In this document: positions 52,803-64,000 of the stretch, in pieces | Layout of the letters: every line of letters begins with the position of its first letter | Position numbering within the stretch: the first letter of the stretch is position 1 | Assembly: GCA_036898135.1 (NCBI GenBank) | Contig: CM072511.1 | Span: 161,097,814-161,161,813, forward strand | Length of the DNA: 64,000 bases | DNA from: Oncomelania hupensis | Taxonomy: Eukaryota; Mollusca; Gastropoda; Littorinimorpha; Pomatiopsidae | Direction of reading: 5' to 3' | Program-made: the position numbers and the translations under genes | The notes under the pieces: generated by a model | What the model saw: only the letters and a program-made list of their open reading frames with translations | What the model was told of the DNA's origin: nothing | Databases searched by the model: none

Positions 52803-54250
52803 ATAAGTCATGATTAAGACAACGTCGCCCAAGATGCGCACTTTACTTACTGAGAGCTTGCGTAATGTGCAACGCCACGCCACGCATCACTAGGTCATCG
52901 TAATGCAGCTAATATTATTAACTATTGTTACCTCCTTTATCCCCTCCCACACGAAAAAAAACACACACAAAAAAACTCCCCAAAATCACACAGTACTTAG
53001 AAAATCCCATGCATCGACAGAAAAACAACAAATAACCATGTGAACACAAACCGCATTATATCTGACAACAAAGACACAACACCTGACAACTCTAATGTTT
53101 GACTGCATGACAAAGTACTGCGAGACTTGCTGTTATTAAGGAATAAGTTTTGTTGTGTCTATCCAAAACAACTGTCGTGTGATAAAGCCTTAAAAACCAT
53201 GACAACAAATGTGTGACATGCACTGTTAAACCTTCCCCACCCCACCCCACCCCATCCCAATTTATCTCATCCCCACCACAACCCGCCCCACCCCCACCTC
53301 CAAGAAGTAAAAGCCCTGACCAGCTCTGTTTTCATGATTGTTGGAAACGCTTTTATTGTTGACGCCAAATTGCACCCCAACATTGCAGCACCGTGCAACA
53401 GACTGCACTTTTAACTGTTGTCAACCAAACAGCTTTCTGTTCTCATTTCTGTTTTCGTCATCTGTTTCGAACAAGAAACCCTCTAACGCGCTAAATCCCG
53501 TGCCTTACTAAATAACATCGGCGATGTTGTCGTGTCAACGATAGCAACAATGGGCCACCAACTGCAGCTGCAACAGTTGTCAACAAGGACATCGCGTATT
53601 TTGATTTTCAGTGTTCATTATCTGTAGTAGTGTCTACCCTCTCTACTGCTGTACGCCGAAATGCAGAGCTAAATGCATAAGAAAATTACAGCAACGCGTG
53701 AAAAATTGCGAATTTTTTTTTTTAACCAAGGGCTATAATTATGTTTAGATTTTATTGCTGGTGGTAGTGTCCGTGTTATTAGAAGCACGTTTTTCTACAC
53801 TTACCCCGAAAATACCGTGCCAGAGAAACCCACATTATTGCACCAAATCCAACGTAGCCTAACACACACTGTAGTTTAAATGTTTTGAGCCTAACGCCGT
53901 TTTATTTTCCGTCTGTATTATTTATTTTCAGTCTATGTCATTCCATCCCGACAGTACATAACTTTCTCTAGCTGACTAAACACAGCAATGCACCTAGAAA
54001 TGTCAGCAACGTGCAGCGAACTGCAATTTTATACTCCTTCAAGCCAAAAGCCGTTTATGTTCATTCCTGCCTTCGTTGTCTGCGGCTGTGGCAACAGCCA
54101 TTACACAGCCATTACTTCGCGTTCTATGGCTAATGAACAGCAAACGCTACTCTTTTAACTACCTCGAGGCAACTTGCCTGCTCCTTGTAATTAGTTCGCT
54201 CAATTTGCCTGTCACATTAAAATACCAACACGTGGTTTTTCTTGTAGTAT
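52803..54250. other. Intergenic, with CCCCA-rich tract
   Basis: Mostly unique sequence. A CCCCACCCCA tract lies at about 53230-53305. I see no exon that I can support. Confidence 0.5.
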
Positions 54251-54254
54251 TTGT

Positions 54255-54500
54255 ATACTTACTGGGTCACGGTGGCTCAGAGGGAGAAAGCGACGGCAGA
54301 ATAACTGAAACATGTATTGTTTTAAGCCATAACACAGCAGGCAGTGGTTCCACATTTTAAGGTTGAGGGCCTGGAGTGCCGACAATACTTGATGGCCCTG
54401 AGACAGGCAAGCGCCTCCTACTTCTTCGGACGAGAGTCTAAACAGAGGTCTAATCTGTGCACGTACGCGATACAAACTCACGGACGTTAAAGACCTTGAC
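54255..54500 (+). repeat. SINE-like repeat copy 2
   Basis: GGGTCACGGTGGCTCAGAGG at 54265 may be a degenerate tRNA-like head. The body CAGTGGTTCC, GGAGTGCCGA and CTTCGGACGAGAGTCTAAAC matches the repeat at 34848-34985. Confidence 0.6.
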
Positions 54501-54562
54501 TCCCATGTCCTAGACGGGTGATTGCCAGCTACATAAATACTGACTCCCAGCAAGCACTAGGA

Positions 54563-54775
54563 GACAGGGGCCGGGTAGCTCAGTTGGTAAGAGCGTCTTG
54601 CTAGTAACCGAAAGGTCGCTGGTTCGAATCCCGGATTGGTCAACGTGTGATCATATTATTTTCCCCTTTACCAACAACTGGCCCGCTGGTGTCAGTATAA
54701 ATCGGTCCAGTAGTCACCTATATGCGAAAGTGTCGTGTGACTATAATCTACAAACAACAACAACAACAACAACAA
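54563..54775 (+). mobile_element. tRNA-derived SINE (family E) with CAA tail
   Basis: Head GCCGGGTAGCTCAGTTGGTA (A box) and GCTGGTTCGAATCCCGG (B box), at 54570-54640. The body is about 110 bp, then a CAA tail. Flanked by the 12-bp duplication CAAGCACTAGGA (54551-54562 and 54776-54787). It was probably transcribed by RNA polymerase III and moved by a LINE. Confidence 0.92.
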
Positions 54776-55244
54776 CAAGCACTAGGAACTTTCTCTCCCA
54801 TCAGTTGATCGCACAGGATAGTGCTCACTTGTTTGAGGTGTTTGACGACGCTCTTAGGGCAGCAGGGGGGCGCTTCGGACAGCCTGCAATATGTATTTTA
54901 TCCCAGTTTGTTTGTAATTAATGTTTCTTTTGTGGGTTGTTTTTGTCTTTAACTGGCAACAACATGTTTTCTATTTCAGCCAATACAAAATCCCGCTTCA
55001 AAAAGTCAACACTGTTTCAACATAGTGCACGTTTCAACTCAGAACAGCAGCTTAAGGCGCCCTCCCACAAATACTGGTTTGTAAAGATAAAAAGACGAAG
55101 ATGAGACGCTCACTTGCCTCAGTTTACGTACTACGTTGCGACTCATACCACTGAGACACACTGGCCATGAAGAATGAAAATAAATAAGTGCAGATCAAAT
55201 TCCCTTGTAAGACAGTTTAGTTTGGACTTGGGCTTCACAAAACA

Positions 55245-55245
55245 A

Positions 55246-55301
<56 letters not shown>
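55245..55301. repeat. ATT microsatellite
   Basis: Pure ATT units. Confidence 0.95.
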
Positions 55302-56005
55302 ATGAATAATTATACAACATTATTTTATGTAAAACGAATATAAATGCATTTTAAATATTGCAATTATCTTATACATGTATAAAGATCTTCCGTATCATAG
55401 CATCGTAGCATAAAGTATGCTGCTATTGACATATAATCCCAAAGCATAAGACCACAAAATGTCTTCTTAGGAACAAAATACATTAACAGCATGAACAAAT
55501 CGCGGAACGTAATTAAATGTTGTTGGAAACAGCAGACGTGGAAACATGTTCATGAGAAAACAAAATAATTTGAAAGAAATTCAAATAAGTGAAAGGGTTG
55601 TTTTAAAATGAACAATAACAACATTGTTTTTGAAAACATTACATTCATAACAGGCAATCATTTACAATGATGACATGTTAAAACCAACGACACCTAAAAA
55701 TACACCAACAATCAGGAAAAGCTAATCGATAACTATATTTCTGATGATAACGCAAGATCCCTAGGTAAACGTGGAATATTCCAGTTCGACGAATATTTAC
55801 TTTTTTCATTTTGTTGATCAAATAAATACATTGATCGTGCAAAACAATAGCAAGACTGACAAGCATCATGATGTAGGAGCCACATTAAAAATGAAAACTG
55901 TTCGACAGCGTAACTTCACAAGGGAGACAAAACGTTTTGGATTAAACGCAGGAAATAGTCTCCCCTCAAAGTAATTGGAGTTGTCGTTCATGAACGTGAG
56001 AAGTC
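55302..56005. other. AT-rich intergenic sequence
   Basis: No gene or repeat shared with other parts of the window was recognised. Confidence 0.5.
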
Positions 56006-56011
56006 AATTAG

Positions 56012-56615
56012 TCATTGTTAGTCATTGTTTATAAAGTCCAGCGGACTGCAAAGAGCCACAACATGGTTGAAAGAGGACTCACTCCCGATCCATATAAAAG
56101 ATCTGCTGAAACAACCCTAGTGGTAACACTGAAGGCATTCCACCAGCCGGTCACTTTACAATAAAACAAATCCATGCAGGGGACGCTGAAGTTGTACTCA
56201 AATTTATCGAACCCCCGTTTACAAAAAACAACATGGAATATAAACATCATTACAAAATAGTAATCAAACACATACAAATAAAATGTCTGCAATGCTAAAT
56301 AATAATACCATAGAAAGCCTTAGTGACCATTTGGCAGAAAGCGTCCAATAGCCCCAAGCTGACCCAACAGACCCCATACACAAATGAGGAGGTTTGGGAG
56401 AGTTTTCAAGAAAAACAGGTAGGTGATTGGTCTAGCGAAGAAGATAGTAGATTGATAGAACAGAGTAGGAACAAGAAAGAACAAACGAGAATAACAAAAA
56501 CAGTAGTAATTTAAAGCACTACATTTCCACAAAGTTAGTTAGTCATTGTTTTTAGGAATTTCAGCAAAGTGGGGATACTATTTATACAGAAAACACCGGC
56601 ACCCCAACGGTGATG
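56012..56615 (-). mobile_element. TATA-box retroposon copy 7
   Basis: Minus-strand copy with the variant 3' end TAGTCATTGTTTATAAAGTC, preceded by a duplicated TTAGTCATTG. Near its 5' end, TTAGTTAGTCATTGTTTTTA has been inserted into the sequence before the ACTATTTATACAGAAAACAC end. It appears to be an older copy. Confidence 0.82.
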
Positions 56616-56629
56616 AACTTGAGAAGATT

Positions 56630-57590
56630 AGCTATCCTATCATATCCCGTAACTCGAAAGTTGGAGGGCCACCACAGATGATCGTTTAACCAGCGTACTC
56701 CACCTTTCTCTGTCCTCAGCAACCCTCATAGCTTCGCTCAGTGTCAACCCAGTCCATTCTCGAATTTTGTCCTCCCACCTCTTTTTACTGTCTCCCTCTT
56801 CTTCTGCCTCCTTGTACCTTCCCTGGCAGGATGGTCTTTGCAAGGCATGATGATCTGGTAATGTGGCCATACCATCGGAGTTTCCGTTTCTTCACCACAG
56901 TGAGCATGTCATCGTGTTGTCCAATGGCTTGTGTGATGGTCTATCGGATTTCGTTGTTCGTGATGTGCTGGGTATTGGAAATGCCCGGGATTCTTCTGTA
57001 GCACCTCATCTCCATGCTTTGTATTCTTCGTTGTAAATCTTCTATTAGGGTCCATGTTCCGCAAGTGTATAGGAAGATGGAAATAAAAAGGGATCGCAGC
57101 AGCCTTACTTTGGAATGTAGAATGACGGTCCTGTCTTTCCAAATGGGCTTCAACCTTGTCAGGGCAACAGTTGTTTGTGCAATCCTGGAGAGGACTTCCT
57201 GTCGGGACCTATTGTCTGATACAATGGCTACTAAGTACTTAAAGCTATGCACTGTGTTGAGGGATTGGCCTTGGACTTTGATGTCCATGTTGATACCATT
57301 GGTGTTGTTGGTCATCATCTTGGTCTTCTCTGCACTTATTTCCATTCCATAGCGCCAGGAGGTGGTGTCAAGCCTCTGTTACCAGCTGTTCAAGTTCTTG
57401 TTCCTCTCCAGCCAATCCATCAATGTCATCCGCAAAACGGAAGTTGGAGATTGCTCTATCCCCTATGCTGACTGTGCCTTCGTGATCTGCAAGGGCATCT
57501 GACATGGTTCGCTGGTATGAAACATAATACTGTTGGCCTAACGTCACCTCGTAGTGCTCTTCCCGGGCAGGAGTTAGCTCTATACACATG
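56630..57590 (-). mobile_element. RTE-type LINE fragment (RT to 3' end)
   Basis: Pieces in several minus-strand phases, in order: ISNFRFADDIDGLAGEEQEL (RT catalytic Asp pair), then MEISAEKTKMMTNN, FKYLVAIVSDNRS, EVLSRIAQTTVALTRLKPIW and LRSLFISIFLYTCGTW (RT thumb). The last pieces are RCYRRIPGISNTQHITNNEI and KKRWEDKIREWTGLTLSEAM. Frame changes lie near 57350 and 56910. It ends at a GGATA-like tail. It is a decayed RTE/BovB-like copy that has lost its endonuclease. Confidence 0.85.
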
Positions 57591-58180
57591 GACTCCGGAC
57601 TAGATTCTTCTAATTTTCATAGTGTCTATTTCATCTCTCTCTCTCCCACTCTCCCCCCCTTTCTCTCTCTCCCCCCCCCTCACCTTCCTTTTGGATTGGA
57701 TTGTCCTAATTTTCACATTGTCACTTCCGTCTCCCTCCCCGTCCTTGATGATTGGTTTTGCTTTTTGTTGCCTGATCTGTCTGGACAGTGGGACTGTCAG
57801 TTGGCCGTGGTGGTCAAGATGACACACTGCACAGGTCAGTGGTGTGAAGAGACTTGAGCTCTGATTGCTGTCTGTCACCTCTGCTGTCCAGACGTGTTCT
57901 AATGCCAGTCAAAAACCTAGATTGCGTATTTATTAATATTTAATATCTTAGCGCCTCGAAGCTAGGTCTGTGTAATATAGTTTTTATATATTGATTTAGC
58001 AGGAACTCACATGGGAATTCCTGGATGTCATCGCCACGGAAAGCACGGCAGCTGCGGAGTCGTGCCACTGGAGACACACATAGCCCATGTACTATAGTTT
58101 ATCTACACCTAACGGCTAACGTTACTCAAATAACTTAATACCATAATAGCGAGTCTTGTTAGAACGCTATATACATGGTT
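57591..58180. other. Intergenic, CT-rich block
   Basis: A pyrimidine-rich stretch at 57630-57690, otherwise unique sequence. TCTAATTTTCA..GTGTC / CCTAATTTTCACATTGTC forms a weak local duplication (57607, 57704). Confidence 0.5.
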
Positions 58181-58183
58181 TTT

Positions 58184-58221
<38 letters not shown>

Positions 58222-58367
58222 TTTAGTAGTAGTAGCAGAAGTAGTAGTAGAAGTAGTAGTTGTAGTAGTAGTAGTACTAGTAGAAGTAATAGTTGTAGTA
58301 GCAGTAGTAGTAGTAGTAGTAGTAGGAGTAGTAGCTGTAGTAGCAGTAAAAGTAGTAGTAGTAGTTG
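58181..58367. repeat. AGT microsatellite, impure
   Basis: AGT units with TGT, AGA and AGC variants. Its right end supplies the target duplication of retroposon copy 8. Confidence 0.95.
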
Positions 58368-58702
58368 TTTCATTTCATTTCATTTCATGGTTATTGCTTT
58401 AGGTCCAGCGGACACTTCCGAGCCAAATCAGGACCACAAAATCAAGACCACGACTTCGCTGAAAGAGGACTCACCCCTGATCCGCATAAAAGATCCGCCG
58501 AAACAACCCTAGTGGTAACACTGAAGGCATTCCACCAGCCTGTCACTTTACAATAAAGACATCTCACGCAGGGGACGCTGAGGCTATACTCTAATTTATC
58601 GAACCCCCGTTTACAAAAACAAAATAAAATACAAACATCATTATAAAATATCAACAAAACACATACATATAAAATGCCTACATTGCTAAATAATAACATC
58701 AT

Positions 58703-59807
58703 ACAGAGCATGGAATTACCCCTGTTAAAAAAAGAGGAAATACCACCCTCCCTAGAAAATATATATTAAAATCTGTGCAATCTGGTGCATTTTAGAGAAA
58801 AACTTAGCAGTTTAACCCCATACAAATTTTGCCAATTTTTTCCTTAATTTTTTTTTAAATTTATTTATTAACTATTTTTTTAATAAGATCTAATTATACA
58901 GGTGAAAACAAGGATTTTTTCTTTCTCTGGTCACTGAATTATAACAAAGGTTGTATAGAGTTCAAAATAATTTGATTACACTTGACTGGAAATACATTTT
59001 AATGAATTTATTCATAAATAAAATTAAGAGCATTTTAACAATACACAGTTTATGTGTGTGAATTCCAGTGTACTTGAAAACTAAGAGCAATGAACTCTGC
59101 TTCTTTTTTGTGGGGACTGGTGACTGGCTGGCAGCATGAGCACTATCTGTTTCCACGAAAGATGATTGGATCTGGCTGGTTGATGGTTTAAGCTCTAGAT
59201 TTGTTGATTCCACAGGGGCAAAGCAGGAAGATGACACTGCAAGAGATTTCTGATGCGTTTTCCTTGCTCTCTCATTTGCAGACTCAATAGTTTCTGTTGC
59301 CTTTCTTTTGGTTGGTAGGTTTTTAAGTGTAACGTTGAGCTCTTCTGCTTTCTTGCTCTTTGTCTCCCGGTTTTTCTCCTTTCTCTCCTCATTCACTCTC
59401 CAGGCTATGACCGTAGGCATATTGCTGGTCAGCCTGGGGCACACTGGATCCTTCTTTGGGTCTTTTTTTCTGACAGTACTCAACAGCTGTAGCTTTCTAA
59501 TTTGAAATGAAAGCAGTTCTTCTCCGACGTTTACTTCTAACCAAGCCTACCTCCACCCATTTCTAGCAGTGTCATCGACGAAAACCTCACCATGATTCAC
59601 AATTCGCCTCTCCGCCATCTTTGACAACTAAAGCTACCCAGCTACAGCAGTGTCAATCGCGCTTTTTGAGATCGGCAACCCGTTTAGAGATTCACTGTAT
59701 CAGAACAAGAAAAAAATCGGTTAGCTGTCACACCTCCATACAGATTTTTTTCCGCGGAAACTTACAAGATTTCCGCGAAAAGCAAAACCCTGTACCGCGG
59801 AATATTA
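58703..59807. mobile_element. 1.1-kb insertion carrying a minus-strand coding region
   Basis: It interrupts retroposon copy 8. The left end starts CAGAGCATGGAATTACCCC. The right end has CCGCGG palindromes and reads CCTGTACCGCGGAATATT. I see neither clear terminal inverted repeats nor a poly-A tail, and a duplication cannot be placed with confidence because both edges are AT-rich. It may be a DNA transposon, a retrocopy or a recombination product. Confidence 0.55.
58962..59618 (-). pseudogene. Unknown Lys-rich coding region with early in-frame stop
   Basis: From ATG 59618 (AAAGATGGCGG, a good context) the frame reads MAERRIVNHGEVFVDDTARN and then meets TAG at 59549-59547. It continues in the same phase with AWLEVNVGEELLSFQIRKLQ, LLSTVRKKDPKKDPVCPRLT and a charged Lys/Glu-rich middle, and a stop at 58962. 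The meaningful part probably ends near PVPTKKKQSS; the rest looks like read-through. The total is 218 codons with one internal stop. No family is recognised. The basic middle suggests a nuclear or nucleic-acid-associated protein, but that is only composition. A 54-base stretch (GTAGGC..ATTAG) could be an unusually short intron removing the stop. Confidence 0.4.
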
Positions 59808-60091
59808 TTCATAGGAAGCCCCAGGGACCACCTGGCAGAAAGCGTCCAATATTCCCAAGCTGATCAAACAGACCTCACATACAAATGAGGAGTTTTGTTC
59901 CCGAAGCGTTTTCAAGAAAAAAGGTAGGTGACGGGTCTGGCTAAGAAGAAGATAATATAGTAGATTGATAGAACAGAGTAGGATTGAGAAAAACAAAGGA
60001 GAAAGACAGCGACAGTGGGAATTTAAAGCACTAAATTTCCAGAAAGTAGGGATACTATTTATACTGAAACCCCCGGCACCCCCTCGGGGGT

Positions 60092-60202
60092 TAGTAGTAG
60101 TTGTAGTAGTAATAGTAGTAGTTGTTGCAGCAGTAGTAAAAGTAGTAGTAGTAATAGTAGTAGTAGAAGAAGAAGAAGCAGTAGTAGTAGTAGTAGTAGT
60201 AT
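60092..60202. repeat. AGT microsatellite, impure
   Basis: Continuation of the AGT array of 58181-58367 on the other side of retroposon copy 8. Confidence 0.9.
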
Positions 60203-60533
60203 CATAAGAACCTTCATCTGTAAGCTGCCTTGCCTGTACTCTTTGTCCTCTCTGCCAGTTTTGTTTTTGGTTTAAGGGCGCTTCCAACCGAGCTGTTCAG
60301 GCCTAAGGATCAAAGTCGAAAAGAGTAGATGATACCGTTACAACTTAACGTAAGGCTGGACACGTGACTGAGATTGACCAAGGAAAAGAATTTGGCCAAT
60401 CTATCGCCGCAGTGTGGAAAAAAGAGCGACCATTGGTCTGACTCTTTGGCAAATCAGAGGTGTCGTTCTGATCGACAGGACTCGTCGGCAACCACTCTCT
60501 TAAAAAGAATTGTTTGGCTAAAGCGCTGAATCC

Positions 60534-60663
60534 GCTAGGACAAGGTGGCCAAGACACTTGCCACAAATCTATCTACGCTAATTAGATATAGTGCTGCTAG
60601 GTCAAGGTGGCCAAGACACTTTGCCACAAATCTATCTACGCTAATTGGATATGGTGCTGCTAG
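60534..60663. repeat. Two-copy tandem repeat of about 64 bp
   Basis: CAAGGTGGCCAAGACACTT, CCACAAATCTATCTACGC and GTGCTGCTAG occur in both units with about four differences. Confidence 0.9.
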
Positions 60664-60751
60664 CATGAACAATGCTGCACTCTACAAGTGGATATGATGA
60701 TGGTGATGATGATATAACTAATATCCAGAATACAATAGAATGCTCTATGCG

Positions 60752-60764
60752 CTATTATCATCAT

Positions 60765-60812
<48 letters not shown>

Positions 60813-60925
60813 ATATATATATATTGAACCTATATCACTAATATTCAGAATACTATCGAATGCTCATAATCATAATCATCATCATTATCATCATCATCAT
60901 CATCATCGTCGTCGTCGTCGTCACC
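60752..60925. repeat. CAT microsatellites with a short duplicated flank
   Basis: CAT arrays at about 60762-60811 and 60880-60907. AATA-TCAGAATAC-AT-GAATGCTC flanks recur before each, so the unit of flank plus microsatellite was duplicated. Confidence 0.8.
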
Positions 60926-62578
60926 GTAGGAATTTGATCACACATACACGAGTCATTCTATTGCAACTGAGTCCATTCGAATGATTGCCTAACATTGCTT
61001 CTTATGATCGTAAAAAAAACAACCGATAAATAAATACACGATTGATTGATTGATGAGGAACGATTCCAATGACGTCAACAACACATAAGCACAACCAATC
61101 ATAACTGAGGTAAATATTAACTGTAGTAATACACAATTCATTGAAAACAATAATGACCAATCATCAAAACAAGTATTTGGTACAATTATTTATAATAATA
61201 CACTCACATTCTTTTATTAATACAATAATCTGACAACGTTTTTGGATAACCAAGACGTCACGTGAATGTTTCCAAACCACAGCATTAGGTGAAAACAAAT
61301 AGGCCTACATAAACCAATAAACAGCACTGATGCAAAACTATAAACATTTACGACGGTGGCAAAAAATATGTCAACACAATGCTATTATTAACACACTCTT
61401 GGCCAGCTAAACTTGACAGTAGTGGTCAAAGCAGAAAGGACCTACCGAAAACATGTACAAAGTGCACGATCATCGATGCATTCCAAGGTACAGCTGATGA
61501 CGTGTTGAAATCAAATGACGCCAATTAGTCATAATTTGAGGTAATAAGGCACCTTGAAGGGTTTTACGTCACAAGGTCATCAAGGGCGGTAATCAACGCT
61601 AAAGGACAACCGCGCTCTGTTGCTCTCCCTTTGGTCTGAAAAACGCAGAGATGATTGGTTGATTATCCGACTTTGCGGTGCGTCGATTCGATGATTTAGT
61701 GCACCGTAGAAAAGCGTACTCGCTTGACTGCACAGCGCACACGGACACGCATCGCCGATTACGATGAAGGAAGGATGAGGACTAGAGTACAGGTAGACAA
61801 AACGTTGGACTTCTTGAAGTGAAGGGTCGACACACTGCTTAGGTAAAACACCAGGTCCAGACTTACAGTCGCCTCTCGGTCATTGGTCTTCTTAACCAGC
61901 GAGCGCGTAGCGATACTGCGCGCGCGCCAGTGGAGACTGGGTTTTAAGTTTACTTCCAATGGTCTGATGGCTCCCCTATACGCTTAATGTGTCCGGGGAC
62001 GTACATTTTACTCTGATGGCGTTTAAGGTCAAAGGCTTGTTAGTGGGTGTTGCAACCACTGTAACTACCCGCAGGCGCCTCAGTTGCCCTTGCTGTGAAG
62101 AGGACCGCTCGCAGTATATATCTGTAGGTGTGTCTAGCTAAGATTTGTTGGACACAATGAGTTTTTTAGTTTTCATTTACAACTATTCCTCGGCGCTTTC
62201 TGCCTATTCTAGACCGGTCCTCATAATCTTCAGGAATAAATAAGGATTGCAGCTAAACCTCGGAAGAGATTACTGAAGAGGCGAATGTTAGTCTGGGCTA
62301 CGCAATGTGGACTGTCTACACACCAAGAGAAAGAGCCAGTGGTTCATAACACAACATTATTATTCGAAATACACAGACAGTTCATTCAGTGGATGATGTA
62401 GGTTTATTTGAGTGGGTGACGTAGGCCTACTTGAGTGGGTGATGTATTTGTGAAGGGGAATGTGTGTGGTGAGTGCGCATTGCAAATAATGCGGGTGGAT
62501 TGTGAGTGGGGGGGGGGGAGGGGAGATAGAGAGAGGGGAGGGGAGAAGCTAGGGCTGTTTTTGTTTTGCGGTTAGAAC
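60926..62578. other. Unique region, possible promoter in its last third
   Basis: Mostly unique sequence. CGCTCGCAGTATATATCTGT at about 62107-62126 is a TATA-like site downstream of GC-richer sequence with palindromic GCGCGCGC (61919). It is followed by a G-rich tract at 62506-62525. No exon can be supported. Confidence 0.35.
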
Positions 62579-62639
62579 ATGAATTTCCGAAATAAACACT
62601 TGTCGTCCAATGTCATATGGTATCTGCCTGTTGGACCAT

Positions 62640-63450
62640 CTCAAATGTGTGTCTTGACGGTACACAGTGTCCACATTCAATTGCTGGCCTATTTCCACAC
62701 AGTGGACCTACAGATGCGTCACGTCCGTCAGAAAATAACGTCCTCAGATCTACATTTTACTGTCCCATGATGTCCGAGGTCATGACAAAATTCACCTTCA
62801 CGTGTGTTTGATCTCAGGTATATCTGCCTTTGTGTCCTTCAGTGTCCTAACTGTGTTGGATGTACCCGATTGTGTTTTCTTTTTCTCACCAAGTACACTT
62901 GTATATGTGTCCAACGTTCCATTTTGCCCGCTTCCACACAGTTCTGCAGAAGATACTTTCTGACGTCACATAATGTCCGCACCTCTCAGAAGTCTGATTC
63001 CACAGGCTATTCTGACATGTGTCCGAAATCCCATGATCTCATTAAAAAGTGTAATTCTTTATACACAAAAAAACAACAACTGAATTCAATAGATGCTTCT
63101 GTCCGACGCCATTTGGACAACATGTCCTCAAAGGCTACCCGTAACCAATAGAACTGTCTCTGACGTCGTAGTGATAATGTTTTTCTGTCATGTGGCTGCA
63201 ACCACTAATGTCTATGACAGTAATGCGTCAGAGGCCCAATTTGGAGTGCCTGTATCCATGAGGGTTATGCGTCCGATTTGATAATGAAATGAGTCTGGTC
63301 TCAAATGTTTGATTTCACATGATTTCACAATGACGACTATTTCCACATGTTTGATGTCACCGTGTCTCACACTTTGTCTTCTGTAACACGTGTGTCATGT
63401 GTCCGACCTCACACAATGTCCGAGCTCACACAGTGTCCGCTGTCCCACGT
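62640..63450. repeat. Degenerate interspersed TGTCCGA..TCACA motif region
   Basis: Motifs such as CACAGTGTCCAC, CATGATGTCCGAGGTC, CACATAATGTCCGCACCTC, ATGTGTCCGACCTCACACA and ATGTCCGAGCTCACACAGTG recur at irregular spacing. They look like a decayed tandem array. The best preserved part is at about 63390-63450. Confidence 0.5.
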
Positions 63451-63619
63451 CCGCAGAGCTGTCAGGATCGGAGCGACCAGGCAAGGAGAAAGTACGTCAC
63501 GAGGAGCGCCAGATGCACGTGATAATGGTGACTGTGATTGGCGTGACCACAGGCGGCGCTCCGATAGCTGTCTGGGAGGCTGCCTGTACCTGGTACGTTA
63601 CCTGTGCCTGAAACAGTCA

Positions 63620-63623
<4 letters not shown>

Positions 63624-63696
<73 letters not shown>

Positions 63697-63720
63697 TTTA
63701 ATTATTTTTATTATTATTAT
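63624..63720. repeat. ATT microsatellite
   Basis: Pure ATT units followed by T-rich variants. Confidence 0.95.
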
Positions 63721-63818
63721 TATTTTTTTTTTAAATTACTGCTTTAACAACTTCTACACGTACTCCGTTGTGTGATGGCAGGGGAAAGCAGTTTTCAAAA
63801 GCAGAGGTCGAGCAGAGG

Positions 63819-63893
<75 letters not shown>

Positions 63894-64000
63894 GACAGAG
63901 AGAGAGACAGAGAGAGAGAGACAGAGAGAGAGAGACAGAGAGAGAGACAGAGACAGACAGACAGACAGATGCAGAGACAGAGCGAGAGACAGAGCGAGAG
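63819..64000. repeat. GA/GACA microsatellite
   Basis: A GA run passing into GAGACA-type units. It runs to the window end. Confidence 0.95.

Larger units (their letters stand above)
58368..60091 (-). mobile_element. TATA-box retroposon copy 8, split by a 1.1-kb insertion
   Basis: The 3' part is at 58368-58702 (tail of TTTCA pentamers, then TTATTGCTTTAGGTCCAGCG). The 5' part is at 59808-60091, ending CCCCCGGCACCCCCTCGGGG. The two parts join at the same position of the element (AACATCATA|GGAAGCC in other copies). TAGTAGTAGTTG at 58356-58367 and 60092-60103 is a 12-bp duplication inside an AGT microsatellite. The inserted segment 58703-59807 is described separately. Confidence 0.85.

Noticed and set aside
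54570..54640. tRNA gene
   Set aside because: Part of a SINE with a CAA tail and a 12-bp duplication.
58703..59807. hAT transposon (CAGGG-like end inside the right edge)
   Set aside because: The motif is not at the boundary, and no matching left end or 8-bp duplication is visible.
62100..62130. Firm promoter call at the TATATAT site
   Set aside because: No downstream exon or conserved element supports it; kept only as a remark.

Overview
The window is eukaryotic nuclear DNA, most likely from a marine invertebrate and probably a mollusc. That assignment is an inference. It rests on Gmr1-like LTR elements, I-group, RTE and CR1/L2-like LINEs, tRNA-headed SINEs of the kind seen in molluscs, a THAP-type coding region, spliced exons and many microsatellites. 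Nothing looks prokaryotic: there are no operons, rRNA genes or CRISPR arrays.

Layout. 1-1095 is a 28-bp minisatellite. 1592-8563 is a complete LTR retrotransposon on the minus strand with 5-bp target duplications; its reverse transcriptase core is missing. 8791-27036 is one long LINE insertion with a 12-bp target duplication. Its 5' part is inverted relative to its 3' part (twin priming), and its endonuclease gene is split by a tandem LTR retrotransposon (12855-25305; three 634-bp LTRs, two internal regions). Both LTR families place integrase before reverse transcriptase, the order of the Gmr1 group. 27-35 kb is mainly microsatellites, a solo LTR in an ATT microsatellite, a minus-strand LTR fragment and SINE pieces. 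35.6-44.4 kb and 56.0-60.1 kb hold at least eight copies of a retroposon of about 570 bp. It has an internal TATA box near its 5' end, a pentanucleotide tail and 12-bp target duplications. I do not recognise this family. Several copies are nested in one another and in SINEs.

46.5-51.7 kb is the best candidate for ordinary gene sequence. A plus-strand spliced coding region (46.9-48.6 kb) resembles the C-terminal part of transposase-derived proteins. A convergent minus-strand three-exon THAP-like gene (51.63-49.24 kb) has matching splice phases but an in-frame stop. A pogo-like MITE with TA duplications sits in the THAP gene's intron. 52.0-52.8 kb is a CR1/L2-like LINE tail. RTE LINE fragments lie at 44.8, 45.9 and 56.6-57.6 kb. 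A third coding region (59618-58962, minus) lies in a 1.1-kb insertion inside one retroposon copy.

The most interesting pattern is that two unrelated minisatellites (28 bp at the window start, 37 bp at 38.9-40.2 kb) are each built from the 3' body of a tRNA-derived SINE whose other copies or flanks are visible in the window. Insertions of several different families (LINE, SINEs, TATA-box retroposon) also share target duplications of 12 bp where I could place them, which suggests one shared retrotransposition machinery.
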